DNA of 64,000 bases from CAVPCY01 sp963770765 (GCA_963770765.1 CAVYQS010000012.1:186001-250000), one strand, 5' to 3'. Shown: positions 45,428 through 54,873, counted from the first letter of the stretch. The notes: generated by a model from the sequence alone, not told the origin. Numbers and translations are program-made.

Positions 45428-47041
45428 TTAGGCGCCTCGTTCGTTCTTGTAGGCCACCGCGGCGCCCACGAAGTCCCGGAACAGCGGCGCCGGGCGGGTG
45501 GGCCGGCTCTTGAACTCAGGGTGTCCCTGATTGCCGAGGAACCACGGGTGGTCCGGCAGCTCGACCATCTCGACCAGTTTGCCGTCGGGACTCAGCCCGC
45601 TGATCACCAGTCCCGCGTCCACCAGCTGCTGCCGGTAGGCGTTGTTGACCTCGTAGCGATGACGGTGACGCTCGTAGATGACGTCCTCCCCGTACGCCTG
45701 GTAGCCCTTCGTGTCGGCGATCACGGTGCACGGGTACGCCCCCAGGCGCATCGTGCCGCCCATGTCGGCGACACCTTGCTGGTCGCGCATCAGGTCGATG
45801 ACCGGGTGCGGAGTGACCGGGTCGAACTCCGCGGAGTTGGCGGCGTCCAGCCCCGCGACGTGTCGGGCGAACTCCGCCACCGCCACTTGCATGCCGAGAC
45901 ATATGCCGAAGTACGGAACGAGATGCTCCCGGGCGAACCTGGCGGCGCGGATCTTTCCCTCGACTCCGCGGATCCCGAAGCCTCCCGGGACGAGGATGCC
46001 GTCGAACTCCGCGAGCGTGGAATCGACCTCCTCGGGAGTGAGTGACTCGGCATCGACCCATTGGACCCGGACCTTGTGGTCGTGGAATATCCCGGCGTGA
46101 TCGAGGGCCTCGTTGACCGACAGATAGGCGTCGGGCAGCTGCACGTACTTGCCGACGAGTGCGATGCTCACCTCATCGGCGAGCGAAGCCGAGTGATCGA
46201 CGAACGCGTCCCATTCGACCAGGTCCGGTTCCCCGCACTCCAGCCCCAGACGGTCGATCACCATCTCATCGAGCTGCTGCGCCCTCAGGTTCTTCGGCAC
46301 CTCGTAGATGCTGCGAGCATCCATCGCCGATACCACCGCGACAGGATCGACGTCGCAGAACAGACCGATCTTGCGGCGGATGCCCGCATCGATCGGGCGG
46401 TCCGAACGGCACACGATGAAGTCGGGCTGGATGCCGATCGAGCGAAGCTCCTTGACCGAATGCTGGGTGGGCTTGGTCTTGAGCTCACTGGACGCGGCTA
46501 TCCACGGCACGAGCGTCACGTGGATGTAGACGACATTGTCGCGCCCCTTGTCCTTCTTGAGCTGGCGGATCGCCTCAAGGAACGGCAGGGACTCGATGTC
46601 GCCGACCGTGCCTCCGACCTCGGTGATGATGACGTCGGGCTGTGTCTGCTCGGCGAGGCGGTTGATCCGGTCCTTGATCTCGTTGGTCACGTGCGGAATC
46701 ACCTGAACCGTCCCGCCCAGGAAGTCGCCGCGGCGCTCCTTGGAGATCAGGGTCTGGTAGACGGAGCCCGCGGTGACGTTGCAGTCGCGCGTGAGCGATT
46801 CGTCCACGAACCGCTCGTAGTGACCGAGATCGAGGTCGGTCTCGCCGCCATCGTCGGTGACGAACACCTCCCCGTGCTGGAACGGAGACATCGTCCCCGG
46901 GTCCACGTTGAGATAGGGGTCGAGTTTCTGGATGGTGACCTTGAGCCCGCGCGACTTGAGCAGTCGGCCCAAGGAGGCCGCCGTGATGCCCTTGCCGAGC
47001 GAGGATACGACGCCGCCTGTTACGAAGATGTGCTTGGTCAT
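45428..47041 (-). CDS. pyrG: CTP synthase
   Basis: Glutamine-dependent amination of UTP to CTP. The 537-residue protein has the synthetase domain (KHIFVTGGVVSSLGKG, then DPYLNVDPGTMSPFQHGEV) and a C-terminal class I glutaminase with its catalytic cysteine in FGICLGMQ and the RHRHRYEVN motif. I begin at ATG 47041, preceded by CAGGGGCAG; the longer frame adds a non-family extension. Confidence 0.97.
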   Translation of the reverse strand: MTKHIFVTGGVVSSLGKGITAASLGRLLKSRGLKVTIQKLDPYLNVDPGTMSPFQHGEVFVTDDGGETDLDLGHYERFVDESLTRDCNVTAGSVYQTLISKERRGDFLGGTVQVIPHVTNEIKDRINRLAEQTQPDVIITEVGGTVGDIESLPFLEAIRQLKKDKGRDNVVYIHVTLVPWIAASSELKTKPTQHSVKELRSIGIQPDFIVCRSDRPIDAGIRRKIGLFCDVDPVAVVSAMDARSIYEVPKNLRAQQLDEMVIDRLGLECGEPDLVEWDAFVDHSASLADEVSIALVGKYVQLPDAYLSVNEALDHAGIFHDHKVRVQWVDAESLTPEEVDSTLAEFDGILVPGGFGIRGVEGKIRAARFAREHLVPYFGICLGMQVAVAEFARHVAGLDAANSAEFDPVTPHPVIDLMRDQQGVADMGGTMRLGAYPCTVIADTKGYQAYGEDVIYERHRHRYEVNNAYRQQLVDAGLVISGLSPDGKLVEMVELPDHPWFLGNQGHPEFKSRPTRPAPLFRDFVGAAVAYKNERGA

Positions 47042-47086
47042 CTGCCCCTGACTCTCTTCCGTTCCGATTCCGGCCACCCCGAGCAG

Positions 47087-47092
47087 ATTCTA
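47087..47092 (-). promoter_or_regulatory. Possible -10 element upstream of pyrG
   Basis: TAGAAT on the minus strand, 46 bases before the pyrG ATG, in the 82-base gap to the next gene. A matching -35 is not evident. Confidence 0.3.
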
Positions 47093-47123
47093 CTCGTGGT
47101 TCGTTTCCCCGTAAGGACCTGAT

Positions 47124-48092
47124 CTATCGCTCGAGCGGCTCTTGCTGTCCGACCGGAAGCCGTCCTACGCCATCCAGCCAGCTCAGAACCGCGTTCGACG
47201 CGATCACGCGCGAGAAACTGACACGTTCGCTCGCGAGATTCGCAGCGAAGACGGCGACCAGATACGCGAAAAGCCCCCACAACGGTAGCCCCGTCACGAT
47301 CAGCATTCCGGCCACCGCGCCCATCGGATTCGCCCCAGCGTCTCCGAGCATACCGATCTCGCGAAGGTCATAGCGCCACACCGCGAGCACGGGACCAAGC
47401 GCGAAAAGGCACAGCGCTACAGCTTCGATCGCTATCACCAGCGTACCGTGGGCGGGCGTCACTGAGCCGGCAAGCCCGGCGGCGCAGACCAGTGAGCCGA
47501 CGGCGGCGATGACCGAGTACGTCTTGAGCGCCCTGCCCGGACGCAGGTCCATCAGGTTGATGAGGTTCGATGTGAGTGCGATCGCGGCAGCCGCGCCCAC
47601 GACGCGCATGATGTAGTCAGGTGAGAGCACGGCGAGTCCCCGACCCCAGGGTGCGGCTTGCCCGATGACCAGCGCGACCACGATGCAGGCGACGCCGATT
47701 CCCACGAGCTTGAGACCCCCTGTGGTCATCCGGCCGCGCAGCAGAGCCTTCACATGCCCCTTGAAACCGCGCACGGCGCCCGTGCCGTAGGAATCGTCCA
47801 CGACTCCCAGCGCGAACGCCACCAGCGCGAGGGGGCCGGCGAGGCCGAGCACCGCCAGTGCGGGCGCAGCCCCCGTGCGGCCGGCGGCCACACCCGCGAT
47901 GGTCGCGCATCCCGCCCATATCAACCACACGACGCCAAGGCCGTAGAAGACCGGGCGTCCCGCATAGTTGCGGGTCATCGCAGCGCTCGATTCGACGAGC
48001 GCCGGAATGAACATGCGCATGCCGAGCCACGGCACCACCACGCCGAGAAGAACACATCCCAGAAGGGTCCCGGCCACTTCTGGCCCGTTCAT
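47124..48092 (-). CDS. MraY/WecA-like phospho-sugar transferase family membrane protein
   Basis: A 322-residue protein with about ten helices. It keeps polar signatures of the polyprenyl-phosphate sugar-1-phosphate transferase superfamily: adjacent Asp99-Asp100 in GVVDDSYG, NLINLMDLRPGRA (176-188) and GMLGDAGAN (247-254). The cytoplasmic HHH motif of MraY is not seen, so it is not a second MraY. It overlaps the next gene as ATGA, which suggests the two act together, perhaps initiating a lipid-linked envelope glycan. Substrate unknown. Confidence 0.75.
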   Translation of the reverse strand: MNGPEVAGTLLGCVLLGVVVPWLGMRMFIPALVESSAAMTRNYAGRPVFYGLGVVWLIWAGCATIAGVAAGRTGAAPALAVLGLAGPLALVAFALGVVDDSYGTGAVRGFKGHVKALLRGRMTTGGLKLVGIGVACIVVALVIGQAAPWGRGLAVLSPDYIMRVVGAAAAIALTSNLINLMDLRPGRALKTYSVIAAVGSLVCAAGLAGSVTPAHGTLVIAIEAVALCLFALGPVLAVWRYDLREIGMLGDAGANPMGAVAGMLIVTGLPLWGLFAYLVAVFAANLASERVSFSRVIASNAVLSWLDGVGRLPVGQQEPLER

Positions 48093-50413
48093 CGTGCACT
48101 CGCCTGTGAATCGTCGCCTTCGACGTCTGCATCGACGTCCGTTCCGTCAAGCTGACTCAGCATCAGCCACACCACCGCGACACCCACGTAGAAGACCTCG
48201 AGCGCGGGGATGACGATTCCCGAGTCCTCCGAGAAGTATGCGACGAGCCCTGCGACGAGCGAGACGGTGATGGCATCGGCGAAGTTGGGATTGACAGCGA
48301 GCGTCTCGGCGAAGCCCCCTTGAGGCCTCCAGCGCATGAAGCCGAGGAACGCGAGCGTCGCCACGAGGATGTACGCCCAGTTGGTGTGCGTCAGCACCCG
48401 CATGTTGGTCTCGGCCTTGCGCGCGACTATGTTCCACAGTTCGATCAGTCCGCCCTGTTGGGCAGAGGCGAGGGCGCGCGCAAGGTGTGTCTGCGGGCCC
48501 CCGGAGAGCAGGTCGATGGCGGCGAAGGCCGCGATCACGGCGACCACGCTCACCGACAACCAGGCGATGGTCTTCGGGGTCACGTGCCGCCCGTTCATCA
48601 GAACCCACGCCAACCCGAATCCCGCGATGCCCCAGATCGCCACCCCGATGTTGGCGCCCCAGAACGGCGCGGCCGCTGTCGCTGTCACCGCGATGCCGAG
48701 AAGCACCAGCCCGTAACGCTTCCCGAGCAGCGTCCAGCGCGACGCGGGCCACTGGTCGAACAGCAGCGCGACTCCCACGAGCGACGATCCGACGAGGATC
48801 GCCGCAGCCTCGTTACCCATGCCGTAGAACCGTGCCGCCAGCAAGGGCGAGTATCCGAACGTGTTGGTGAAGGAGGCCGGTGCGCCAAGCAGCTGATCGA
48901 CCATGATCGTGACTGCCGTCAGCAGAGAAAGCGCCGCGATGGGCACGCGTATCGGCGTGCGCACGAGCAGTATCACAGCGCTACCGAACACCACGGCAGC
49001 CGTCGTGAGCAAGCCGAATGTCGACTGCCCCGGAGTCGCGGGCCATCTCATCCACAGGAACATGAGCCAGCTCGCAACCGGTACAGAGAGCACCGCGAGA
49101 AGCGCGAGTCTCAGGCCGAGCACCCACCACTTCACCGTGCGTGCGCTCCAGTGGCGTGCGCGAACCAGGACGAACGCACCCAGAAGAAGCGCCGCAACGG
49201 TGAAGACGACGAACGAGTTCACGATGCCGGGTTTGGCTGCGTCGACCGAGACCGCAGTGGCATCCATGCGGCTCAAGTGCGCGATGCGGTCTTGGAGCTG
49301 AGCGGGCGCGTCGGTGGTTCGCATCTCGTTGCCGAGAACCTGGACCGGCCGCTCAAGGTCCAGCGACTCGAGGACGGTCGCGGTCACGTCGAGATTCGTC
49401 ACGAGTCCTTCGCGCTGCGTGGAGCTCGACGTGAGGTAACCGCTCCACCCCTCACCTGAGACCACCACGGGACCCAGCCCTTCGGGCCGGTTCCTCAAGG
49501 GATCGCCACTGGACTGCGAGACGACCATGATCGTGTCGTCAGCGAACTTCTCCGCGGCAAGGGCGACCACAGAGTCGAGGGTCCGGAGTGCCCGGTTGCG
49601 CTGGTCGTCGGCGATCGTCGGACTGACCTGCGGTTCGAACTTCGTCGCGCGATAGGCGTCGCCGGCGTCGAGCACCACGAAGCCCGGGCCGGAAATGGCG
49701 GCCGTGCTGTTATCGACGCTTGCAAGCGCCTCTTCGAACTCCTCGAGATCCGTCTCGATACCGAACGGGGCGTTGGGATCCTCGCGGATGAGCTTGGGCG
49801 AGATATCACCGAGTGCGACCAAGCCCTGTGCGTTCATGGCAGCCATGGCCGCGGGGCGGACCCTGCGCTGCTCGGCCGTCACGTAGCCGACGTCGGAGTT
49901 GCCCACAGCAGCGGTCACGCCGCCGGCGGACTCCACCGTCTCGCCGAGGATTCCCAGAACCACCTCAATGGAGCGCTCGGCGTTCTGGCGTTGGGTCATC
50001 GGCATGCCCAGAAACACGATGCTGTTGTCGCCGACCTGCTCGCCGGTCGTTCTCTGGAACGCCTCTGCTGCGGTGCCCACCTCGTAGCGCTCCGAAGCGA
50101 GGTACGCCGCCGCGGCGTTGTACGACGGCACCGCCCACGCACCCGCGGATATGGTGAGCGCCCCCTCCAGAGGAGATGCGGGCTCGCCCGGTTCACGGGT
50201 GCGGCTCCGCGCGTTGATATCTCCAACGGCGCCCTTCTCGGCAAGAGACCAGATGGTGGGCGTGGATGTGGGCGTCACATCAGCCCATGTGAGATACGGC
50301 GCCAATACGATGACGACACGTTTGGTGGGTAGCTGGGCGTACGCGTGGGGGGCGGGAATCCAAGCCGCGGTGAACGCGGCCAGGGCGAGGGTTATCCAAA
50401 GAAGTCGTCTCAT
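48089..50413 (-). CDS. Polytopic membrane protein with degenerate alkaline-phosphatase-like ectodomain
   Basis: A 774-residue protein: signal peptide (1-26, ending PHAYA), an extracytoplasmic domain (27-395) and about eleven helices (397-765). The ectodomain follows the alkaline phosphatase/sulfatase fold order (VVIVLAPY, TPTIWSLAEKGAV, TISAGAW, VVLDAGD, TIMVVSQSSGD, GLVTNLDVTATVLESL), but the usual metal ligands are missing: no Asp after the first strand and no DHG after VVSQ. The membrane part has SPLLAARFYGMGNEA and FWGANIGVAIW. Probably a non-catalytic envelope protein; no function is known. Confidence 0.7.
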   Translation of the reverse strand: MRRLLWITLALAAFTAAWIPAPHAYAQLPTKRVVIVLAPYLTWADVTPTSTPTIWSLAEKGAVGDINARSRTREPGEPASPLEGALTISAGAWAVPSYNAAAAYLASERYEVGTAAEAFQRTTGEQVGDNSIVFLGMPMTQRQNAERSIEVVLGILGETVESAGGVTAAVGNSDVGYVTAEQRRVRPAAMAAMNAQGLVALGDISPKLIREDPNAPFGIETDLEEFEEALASVDNSTAAISGPGFVVLDAGDAYRATKFEPQVSPTIADDQRNRALRTLDSVVALAAEKFADDTIMVVSQSSGDPLRNRPEGLGPVVVSGEGWSGYLTSSSTQREGLVTNLDVTATVLESLDLERPVQVLGNEMRTTDAPAQLQDRIAHLSRMDATAVSVDAAKPGIVNSFVVFTVAALLLGAFVLVRARHWSARTVKWWVLGLRLALLAVLSVPVASWLMFLWMRWPATPGQSTFGLLTTAAVVFGSAVILLVRTPIRVPIAALSLLTAVTIMVDQLLGAPASFTNTFGYSPLLAARFYGMGNEAAAILVGSSLVGVALLFDQWPASRWTLLGKRYGLVLLGIAVTATAAAPFWGANIGVAIWGIAGFGLAWVLMNGRHVTPKTIAWLSVSVVAVIAAFAAIDLLSGGPQTHLARALASAQQGGLIELWNIVARKAETNMRVLTHTNWAYILVATLAFLGFMRWRPQGGFAETLAVNPNFADAITVSLVAGLVAYFSEDSGIVIPALEVFYVGVAVVWLMLSQLDGTDVDADVEGDDSQASAR

Positions 50414-50523
50414 GCGGTTCAATGATAGCCGATGCCGTGAACGGCGCGTTGACGGGCGAGTGACGGGCTGCTCACGCCGGAACCGTGCGGGGCGCGAGAC
50501 GGCTGTGGCCTCGGGTACACTGT

Positions 50524-50551
50524 GGGTCGGCTGCCGGCGGCAGCCCGACCC
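50524..50551 (+). other. Leader hairpin before murJ
   Basis: GGGTCGGCTGCC pairs with GGCAGCCCGACCC (one bulged C, three-base loop) between a -10-like TACACT (50516-50521) and the murJ ribosome binding site. It could protect or attenuate the murJ mRNA; no -35 is evident for the upstream TACACT. Confidence 0.35.
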
Positions 50552-50588
50552 GCGGCCCCGGCGGCCGCCCGTACTCCCGGAGGACACC

Positions 50589-52202
50589 ATCGGCAATCCA
50601 TCCATCGCACGGTCGACCGTCACCATGTCGACCGCCACCGCGCTATCGCGCGTCACCGGGTTCGCGAGGATGTGGGCGACCGGCTTCGCCCTGGGCGTCA
50701 CGACGCTGGCCGCCTCATACAACGTCGCCAACAACATCCCGAACATGATCTTCGAGTTCGTGGCAGGCGGGATCTTGTCGGCTCTGTTCATCCCCACCTA
50801 CATGGAAGTCAAGGCGGAGCGCGGCGAGGATGCCGCGTGGCGCTTTGCGAGCCACGTGTTCAATCTCGCCGTTGTCGCTCTCGGGGTGGTCGCTCTTGTG
50901 GGGACCATCTGGCCTGAACCGTTCATATGGACCCAGACGTTCAGAGCGAGCGCCGAGCAAAGCGCTGTCGTTCAGCAGAGCGCAGAGCTGTTCTTCCGGT
51001 TCTTCGCCATCCAGATCGTCGTGTACGGAGCCGGTATGGTCGTCCAGGGGCTCCTCAACGCCCAGCGCAAGTACCTGTGGGCCGCACTCGGACCCGTCTT
51101 CAACAACATCGTCGTCATAGCGACGATGTTCGCCTACGCGGGTCTGGTCACGGTCGATCCGAACACCGCGATCATCGTGCTGGCGGTTGGGACCACCTTC
51201 GGCGTCGTGACCATGTTCGCAGTGATGGTCCCCGATCTCGTCACGACCGGCATCCGCTACACGCCGGAGTTCGGACTCAAGGACCCGGCGGTTCGCAGGA
51301 TGCTCCTACTTGCGGTCCCCACTGTGCTTTACGTGGTCACGAACCTCGTGGCGGTCTCCTTCCGCAACGCCTCGGCGTTCGCCGTGTCGTCGGATGGCCC
51401 TTCGGTGCTCATGTATGCGTGGACCTTCTTCCAGCTCCCCTACGGCATTCTCGCTGTCGCTTTGGCCACCGCGATCTTCACTGAACTCGCCGACGCAGCC
51501 GGCCGCAAGGACCACGCCGGGTTGAAGACGCACTTCAGCGCAGGTCTTCGGGCCACCGGGGCGCTGATGATTCCGGCGGCCGCGCTGTTGTTCGCGCTCG
51601 CCGAACCACTCGTGTCGCTCTACCGCGCAGGTGCCTTCAAGGCCGAAGACGTCCCGCAGGTCGCCGAGGCGCTCCGCCTCTGGGCGCTCGGGCTCGTGTT
51701 CTATGCACTGATGATGTTCGTTCTCAGAACGTTCTACTCGATGAAGGATACGACGACGCCGATGCTGGCCAACCTGGCGCTGACGCCGGTGCAGATCGGC
51801 CTCTACCTGGTGCTGACCACAGGTGCTGCGGGCTGGGCGGGCGTGGGCATCGGCGGAATCCCCATCGCCGATGGCGCCTTCTACGTGCTGCTCTTCGGCA
51901 CACTCGCCTTCCTGTTGCGCAGACGTATCGGCGGGTACGACCTCCGCGGGGTCTTCTCGGTATTCGGCCGCATGGCCGTCGCCAGTGTCGTGGGTGGCGC
52001 AGTCGCATGGGGCGTTGCCTACCTGCTGCAGCCGCCTGTTCCTCGGTTCGGTCCGGCTCTACTGCAGGTGGCGGTCGGCGGTGCGGCCGGTATTGCGGTC
52101 ATCTGGGGACTCGCCCGCCTGCTTCGGGTCAGTGAAGTATCGCTCCTGAACCAGCTTGTGGCGAAGGCGACCCGATCGCTGCGGCTTCGGAAGGACTCCT
52201 GA
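50589..52202 (+). CDS. murJ: Lipid II flippase MurJ (MviN), start codon unusual
   Basis: MOP-superfamily flippase that exports lipid II, about 14 helices in 537 residues. Motifs include LSRVTGFARMW near the start, NNIPNMIFEF, the QLPYGILAVAL signature and FYSMKDTTTP. Family homologues continue upstream of the first in-frame ATG (50625), and the only good ribosome binding site (GGAGG at 50579-50583) points to an ATC at 50589. Either ATC is used or the third base is wrong. It overlaps the glycosyltransferase start as TGATG. Confidence 0.92.
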   Translation: MGNPSIARSTVTMSTATALSRVTGFARMWATGFALGVTTLAASYNVANNIPNMIFEFVAGGILSALFIPTYMEVKAERGEDAAWRFASHVFNLAVVALGVVALVGTIWPEPFIWTQTFRASAEQSAVVQQSAELFFRFFAIQIVVYGAGMVVQGLLNAQRKYLWAALGPVFNNIVVIATMFAYAGLVTVDPNTAIIVLAVGTTFGVVTMFAVMVPDLVTTGIRYTPEFGLKDPAVRRMLLLAVPTVLYVVTNLVAVSFRNASAFAVSSDGPSVLMYAWTFFQLPYGILAVALATAIFTELADAAGRKDHAGLKTHFSAGLRATGALMIPAAALLFALAEPLVSLYRAGAFKAEDVPQVAEALRLWALGLVFYALMMFVLRTFYSMKDTTTPMLANLALTPVQIGLYLVLTTGAAGWAGVGIGGIPIADGAFYVLLFGTLAFLLRRRIGGYDLRGVFSVFGRMAVASVVGGAVAWGVAYLLQPPVPRFGPALLQVAVGGAAGIAVIWGLARLLRVSEVSLLNQLVAKATRSLRLRKDS

Positions 52203-52885
52203 TGGACATAGCCGTCTTGATTCCGGCCCACAACGAAGCCGAGCGCATCGGGCAGACGGTAGAAGCCGCGAGATCGATACCCGGGGTCACTCGGGTGGTG
52301 GTGGTCGACGACTCGTCCGACGACGACACCGCGCGGCTCGCCGAGGACGCTGGAGCGAAGGTCGTTCGCCTCTGGAACAACGTCGGCAAAGGCGCTGCTC
52401 TCGAGTCGGGTGCTGCTCGCGTCGAGAACGCCGACATCCTGCTCCTCCTCGACGGCGATCTGGGCGACAGTGCTCGTCAGGGCATCGCCCTCCTCGGTCC
52501 GGTGCTTGCAGGAGATGCCGACATGGCGATAGCGGGATTCCCGAAGCCCGCCGACAAGGCCGGGTTCGGGCTCGTCAAGGGTCTCGCGCGCTGGGGTATC
52601 CGGACCATGGGCGGCGGCTGGGTGGCCGACGCTCCCCTCTCGGGACAACGCGCTCTGAACCGTTCCTGCTTGGGCGCGGTGCGGCCCTTCGCGACCGGCT
52701 ACGGCGTCGAGGTCGCCCTCTCGGTGAGAGCGCTCAGGGCGGGGCTGCGTCTCGTCGAGGTCCCGACAACCATGTCGCATGCAGCGACCGGGCGCGACCT
52801 GCACGGCTTCGTCCATCGCGGTCGTCAGTTCGTCCACGTCTCGCTGGCGCTGGCCAAACTGGCCTTCGAGCGAGGGCGCGCCTAG
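52202..52885 (+). CDS. Family 2 glycosyltransferase
   Basis: A 227-residue GT-A fold enzyme: VLIPAHNEAERI at the start, VVVDDSSDDDT, and a LLLLDGDLGD segment at the DXD position (here DGD). It lacks membrane helices and is shorter than dolichol-phosphate-mannose-type enzymes, though the N-terminal half resembles them. Coupled to murJ, it most likely modifies a lipid-linked sugar; acceptor unknown. Confidence 0.82.
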   Translation: MDIAVLIPAHNEAERIGQTVEAARSIPGVTRVVVVDDSSDDDTARLAEDAGAKVVRLWNNVGKGAALESGAARVENADILLLLDGDLGDSARQGIALLGPVLAGDADMAIAGFPKPADKAGFGLVKGLARWGIRTMGGGWVADAPLSGQRALNRSCLGAVRPFATGYGVEVALSVRALRAGLRLVEVPTTMSHAATGRDLHGFVHRGRQFVHVSLALAKLAFERGRA

Positions 52886-53727
52886 TCTCGCGGCGGGGCC
52901 GGGAACGCGGCCACTGCATCGTCTGCGACGCCGTAGAGGCCCGGGTCGGCGCCCGAGAGCAGAGCGACGAGGCTGTAGCGCCCCAGGCTCGTCCCTACCG
53001 TGTCAACCCCGGATAGGCCACGTTGAGCCGTCGCCTGGGCCACGCCCGTGTTCAGCGTGGGGCTCTCCGCGCCGATCACCAGAGCGTCGTCCCCGGCGTA
53101 CGCGAGCGTTATCCCGAAGGCGGTCTCATCAGGCGAGCCCTGCGAAGCGGCCAGGTTGATCAGGCCCACGGTGGCCATCCCGGGCTCGAGGCCATCGACG
53201 GTGAGCACGCCGGCCTCCGTGAGTGCCTCCGTAACCGGTCGCTCGGTCGTCGGGCCGCGCCACTCTGCAGCCAGTGACGCGGTGATACTCGCCGTCGCAT
53301 CGGCGGATGCCACAGCGGCGGTTCCCAGCAGGGCCTCGAGCGTCTCGGTCTCGCCGAGGAGGTCGGGTTCGACGAGCGTGATGGCGATGGGCGTCCCGCC
53401 TGCGGCGGAGACCGCGTCTGCCGCAGCCTGGGTTCCGTCAGTCCGACCCGAACCTGAGAGCACGATCACGTTCTTGCCGACGAGCCGGTCGGCGATCCAC
53501 TCATCGGTGAGCATGCTCGAGAGCTCTGCTTGCCGCACGTTGGCCGCGGCAAGCTCCTCATTCTCGGCACGAAGGTCTGCGAACTCCTTCTGGAGGCCCT
53601 CGATCAAGGAACCCTGCTGACGATCCAGCGTACCGCGCTGAACCACGAGCCCGCCGAGCACGAGGCCGAGGGCAAGGGCGAGGAACACCCCGACGAGGGA
53701 AGCGATGTGATAGCGCAGGTTGTACAT
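52882..53727 (-). CDS. steB: SteB/MctB-like coiled-coil membrane protein
   Basis: A 281-residue protein with an N-terminal membrane anchor (about 6-30), a coiled coil (about 35-70: SLIEGLQKEFADLRAENEELAAAN) and an extracytoplasmic alpha/beta domain. The family was first named copper transporter MctB (Rv1698) and in Corynebacterium SteB, which with SteA organises the cytokinetic ring. It ends four bases inside the glycosyltransferase gene of the opposite strand and starts 18 bases after steA. Confidence 0.85.
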   Translation of the reverse strand: MYNLRYHIASLVGVFLALALGLVLGGLVVQRGTLDRQQGSLIEGLQKEFADLRAENEELAAANVRQAELSSMLTDEWIADRLVGKNVIVLSGSGRTDGTQAAADAVSAAGGTPIAITLVEPDLLGETETLEALLGTAAVASADATASITASLAAEWRGPTTERPVTEALTEAGVLTVDGLEPGMATVGLINLAASQGSPDETAFGITLAYAGDDALVIGAESPTLNTGVAQATAQRGLSGVDTVGTSLGRYSLVALLSGADPGLYGVADDAVAAFPAPPRD

Positions 53728-53745
53728 GACGATCCCCTTAGGAGG

Positions 53746-54873
53746 CTAGAATCCGAGCCACGCTCGAACCCGCAAGACGACGAGCTCGATGAACGATCGG
53801 ACTTCCGGAGAGATGAGCAGTACGGCGGTCATGACCACGAGAGCGGCAGCCACCAGCACCATGAGGTGCCTCGGGCCCACCGTGGCTCGGTAGAGCTTGT
53901 TCACGCCCTTCGCGTCAACCAGCTTGGGGCCGACCTTGAGCCGCACAAGGAACGTTGAAGCCATGCCCTTCCTGCCCTTGTCGAGGTACTCGACGAGATT
54001 GGCGTGGGTGCCGAGAGCCACGATCAGATCCGCCCCGCACTCCCATGCGAGAAGCAGGGCGAGGTCCTCGCTCGTGGCGGTGAGTGGCCACGTATGGGCC
54101 CCTTCGGCGACGCCCAACTGCTGCAGTCGTTCCATGCCGGGGGCAAGCCCATCGGCGTAGGCATGCACGACAAGCTCAGCGCCGCTCGTGAGGGCGGCAT
54201 CCGTCACGGAGTCCATGTCACCCACGATCACATCCGGGCGAAAGCCGGCCTCCATGATCGCGTCTGCGCCCCCGTCGACTCCGACGAGCACAGGACGGAA
54301 CTCACGGATGTAGGGAGTCAGGGCGTCGATGTCTTCCTTGAAGTCGTATCCCCGCACCACGACGAGCACGTGACGGCCGTAGATATCGGTGGTCACCGGC
54401 GGCACCCAGGTCTCGTCGGTCAGTATCTCGCGTTCCTTCTCGAGATACTCGATGGTGTTGCGCGCGAACCGGTCGAGCTGGTCACCAAGGCTCGCCTTGG
54501 CGACTTCCATCTTCTGCTCGACCGCCGCCACCGACAGGCGCACGCCCGCAGCAACCCGCTGTCCGTCGACACGGACCTCATCTCCGACGACCTCGATGAG
54601 CTGACCCTCTTTGACGGCGTCGAAGATCGCGGGACCGACCGCATCGATCAGGGTGACGCCGCCTCTGGTGAGCAGCAAAGGCCCGACGTTCGGGTATGCC
54701 CCTGAGATCGACGGCGACGCGTTCACGACGACCTCGACGCCGGTCGCGAGAAGCGCCTCGGCGCTGACGCGGTCCATGTCGACATGGTCGACCACAGCGA
54801 CATCCTCGGGACCCAGCCGCTTGGTCAGGTCCTTCGTACGCTTGTCGAGCTTGGCGATACCCTGATGCCGCAT
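53746..54873 (-). CDS. steA: Cytokinetic ring protein SteA (thiamine-pyrophosphokinase-like)
   Basis: A 375-residue protein with an N-terminal domain (1-170), a TPK-like middle part with VGVDGGADAIMEAGFRPD and GDMDSV motifs and a C-terminal membrane helix (about 337-355). It is the homologue of Rv1697 and SteA, which cooperates with SteB in septal wall hydrolase control. Start ATG 54873 with AGGAG; upstream in-frame codons lie in the 100-base gap to recN and are not conserved. Confidence 0.9.
   Translation of the reverse strand: MRHQGIAKLDKRTKDLTKRLGPEDVAVVDHVDMDRVSAEALLATGVEVVVNASPSISGAYPNVGPLLLTRGGVTLIDAVGPAIFDAVKEGQLIEVVGDEVRVDGQRVAAGVRLSVAAVEQKMEVAKASLGDQLDRFARNTIEYLEKEREILTDETWVPPVTTDIYGRHVLVVVRGYDFKEDIDALTPYIREFRPVLVGVDGGADAIMEAGFRPDVIVGDMDSVTDAALTSGAELVVHAYADGLAPGMERLQQLGVAEGAHTWPLTATSEDLALLLAWECGADLIVALGTHANLVEYLDKGRKGMASTFLVRLKVGPKLVDAKGVNKLYRATVGPRHLMVLVAAALVVMTAVLLISPEVRSFIELVVLRVRAWLGF

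Noticed and set aside
47124..48092. Second mraY gene
   Set aside because: Has DD and GDAGAN motifs but lacks MraY's pentapeptide-region and HHH motifs; the true mraY is at 26386-27442.
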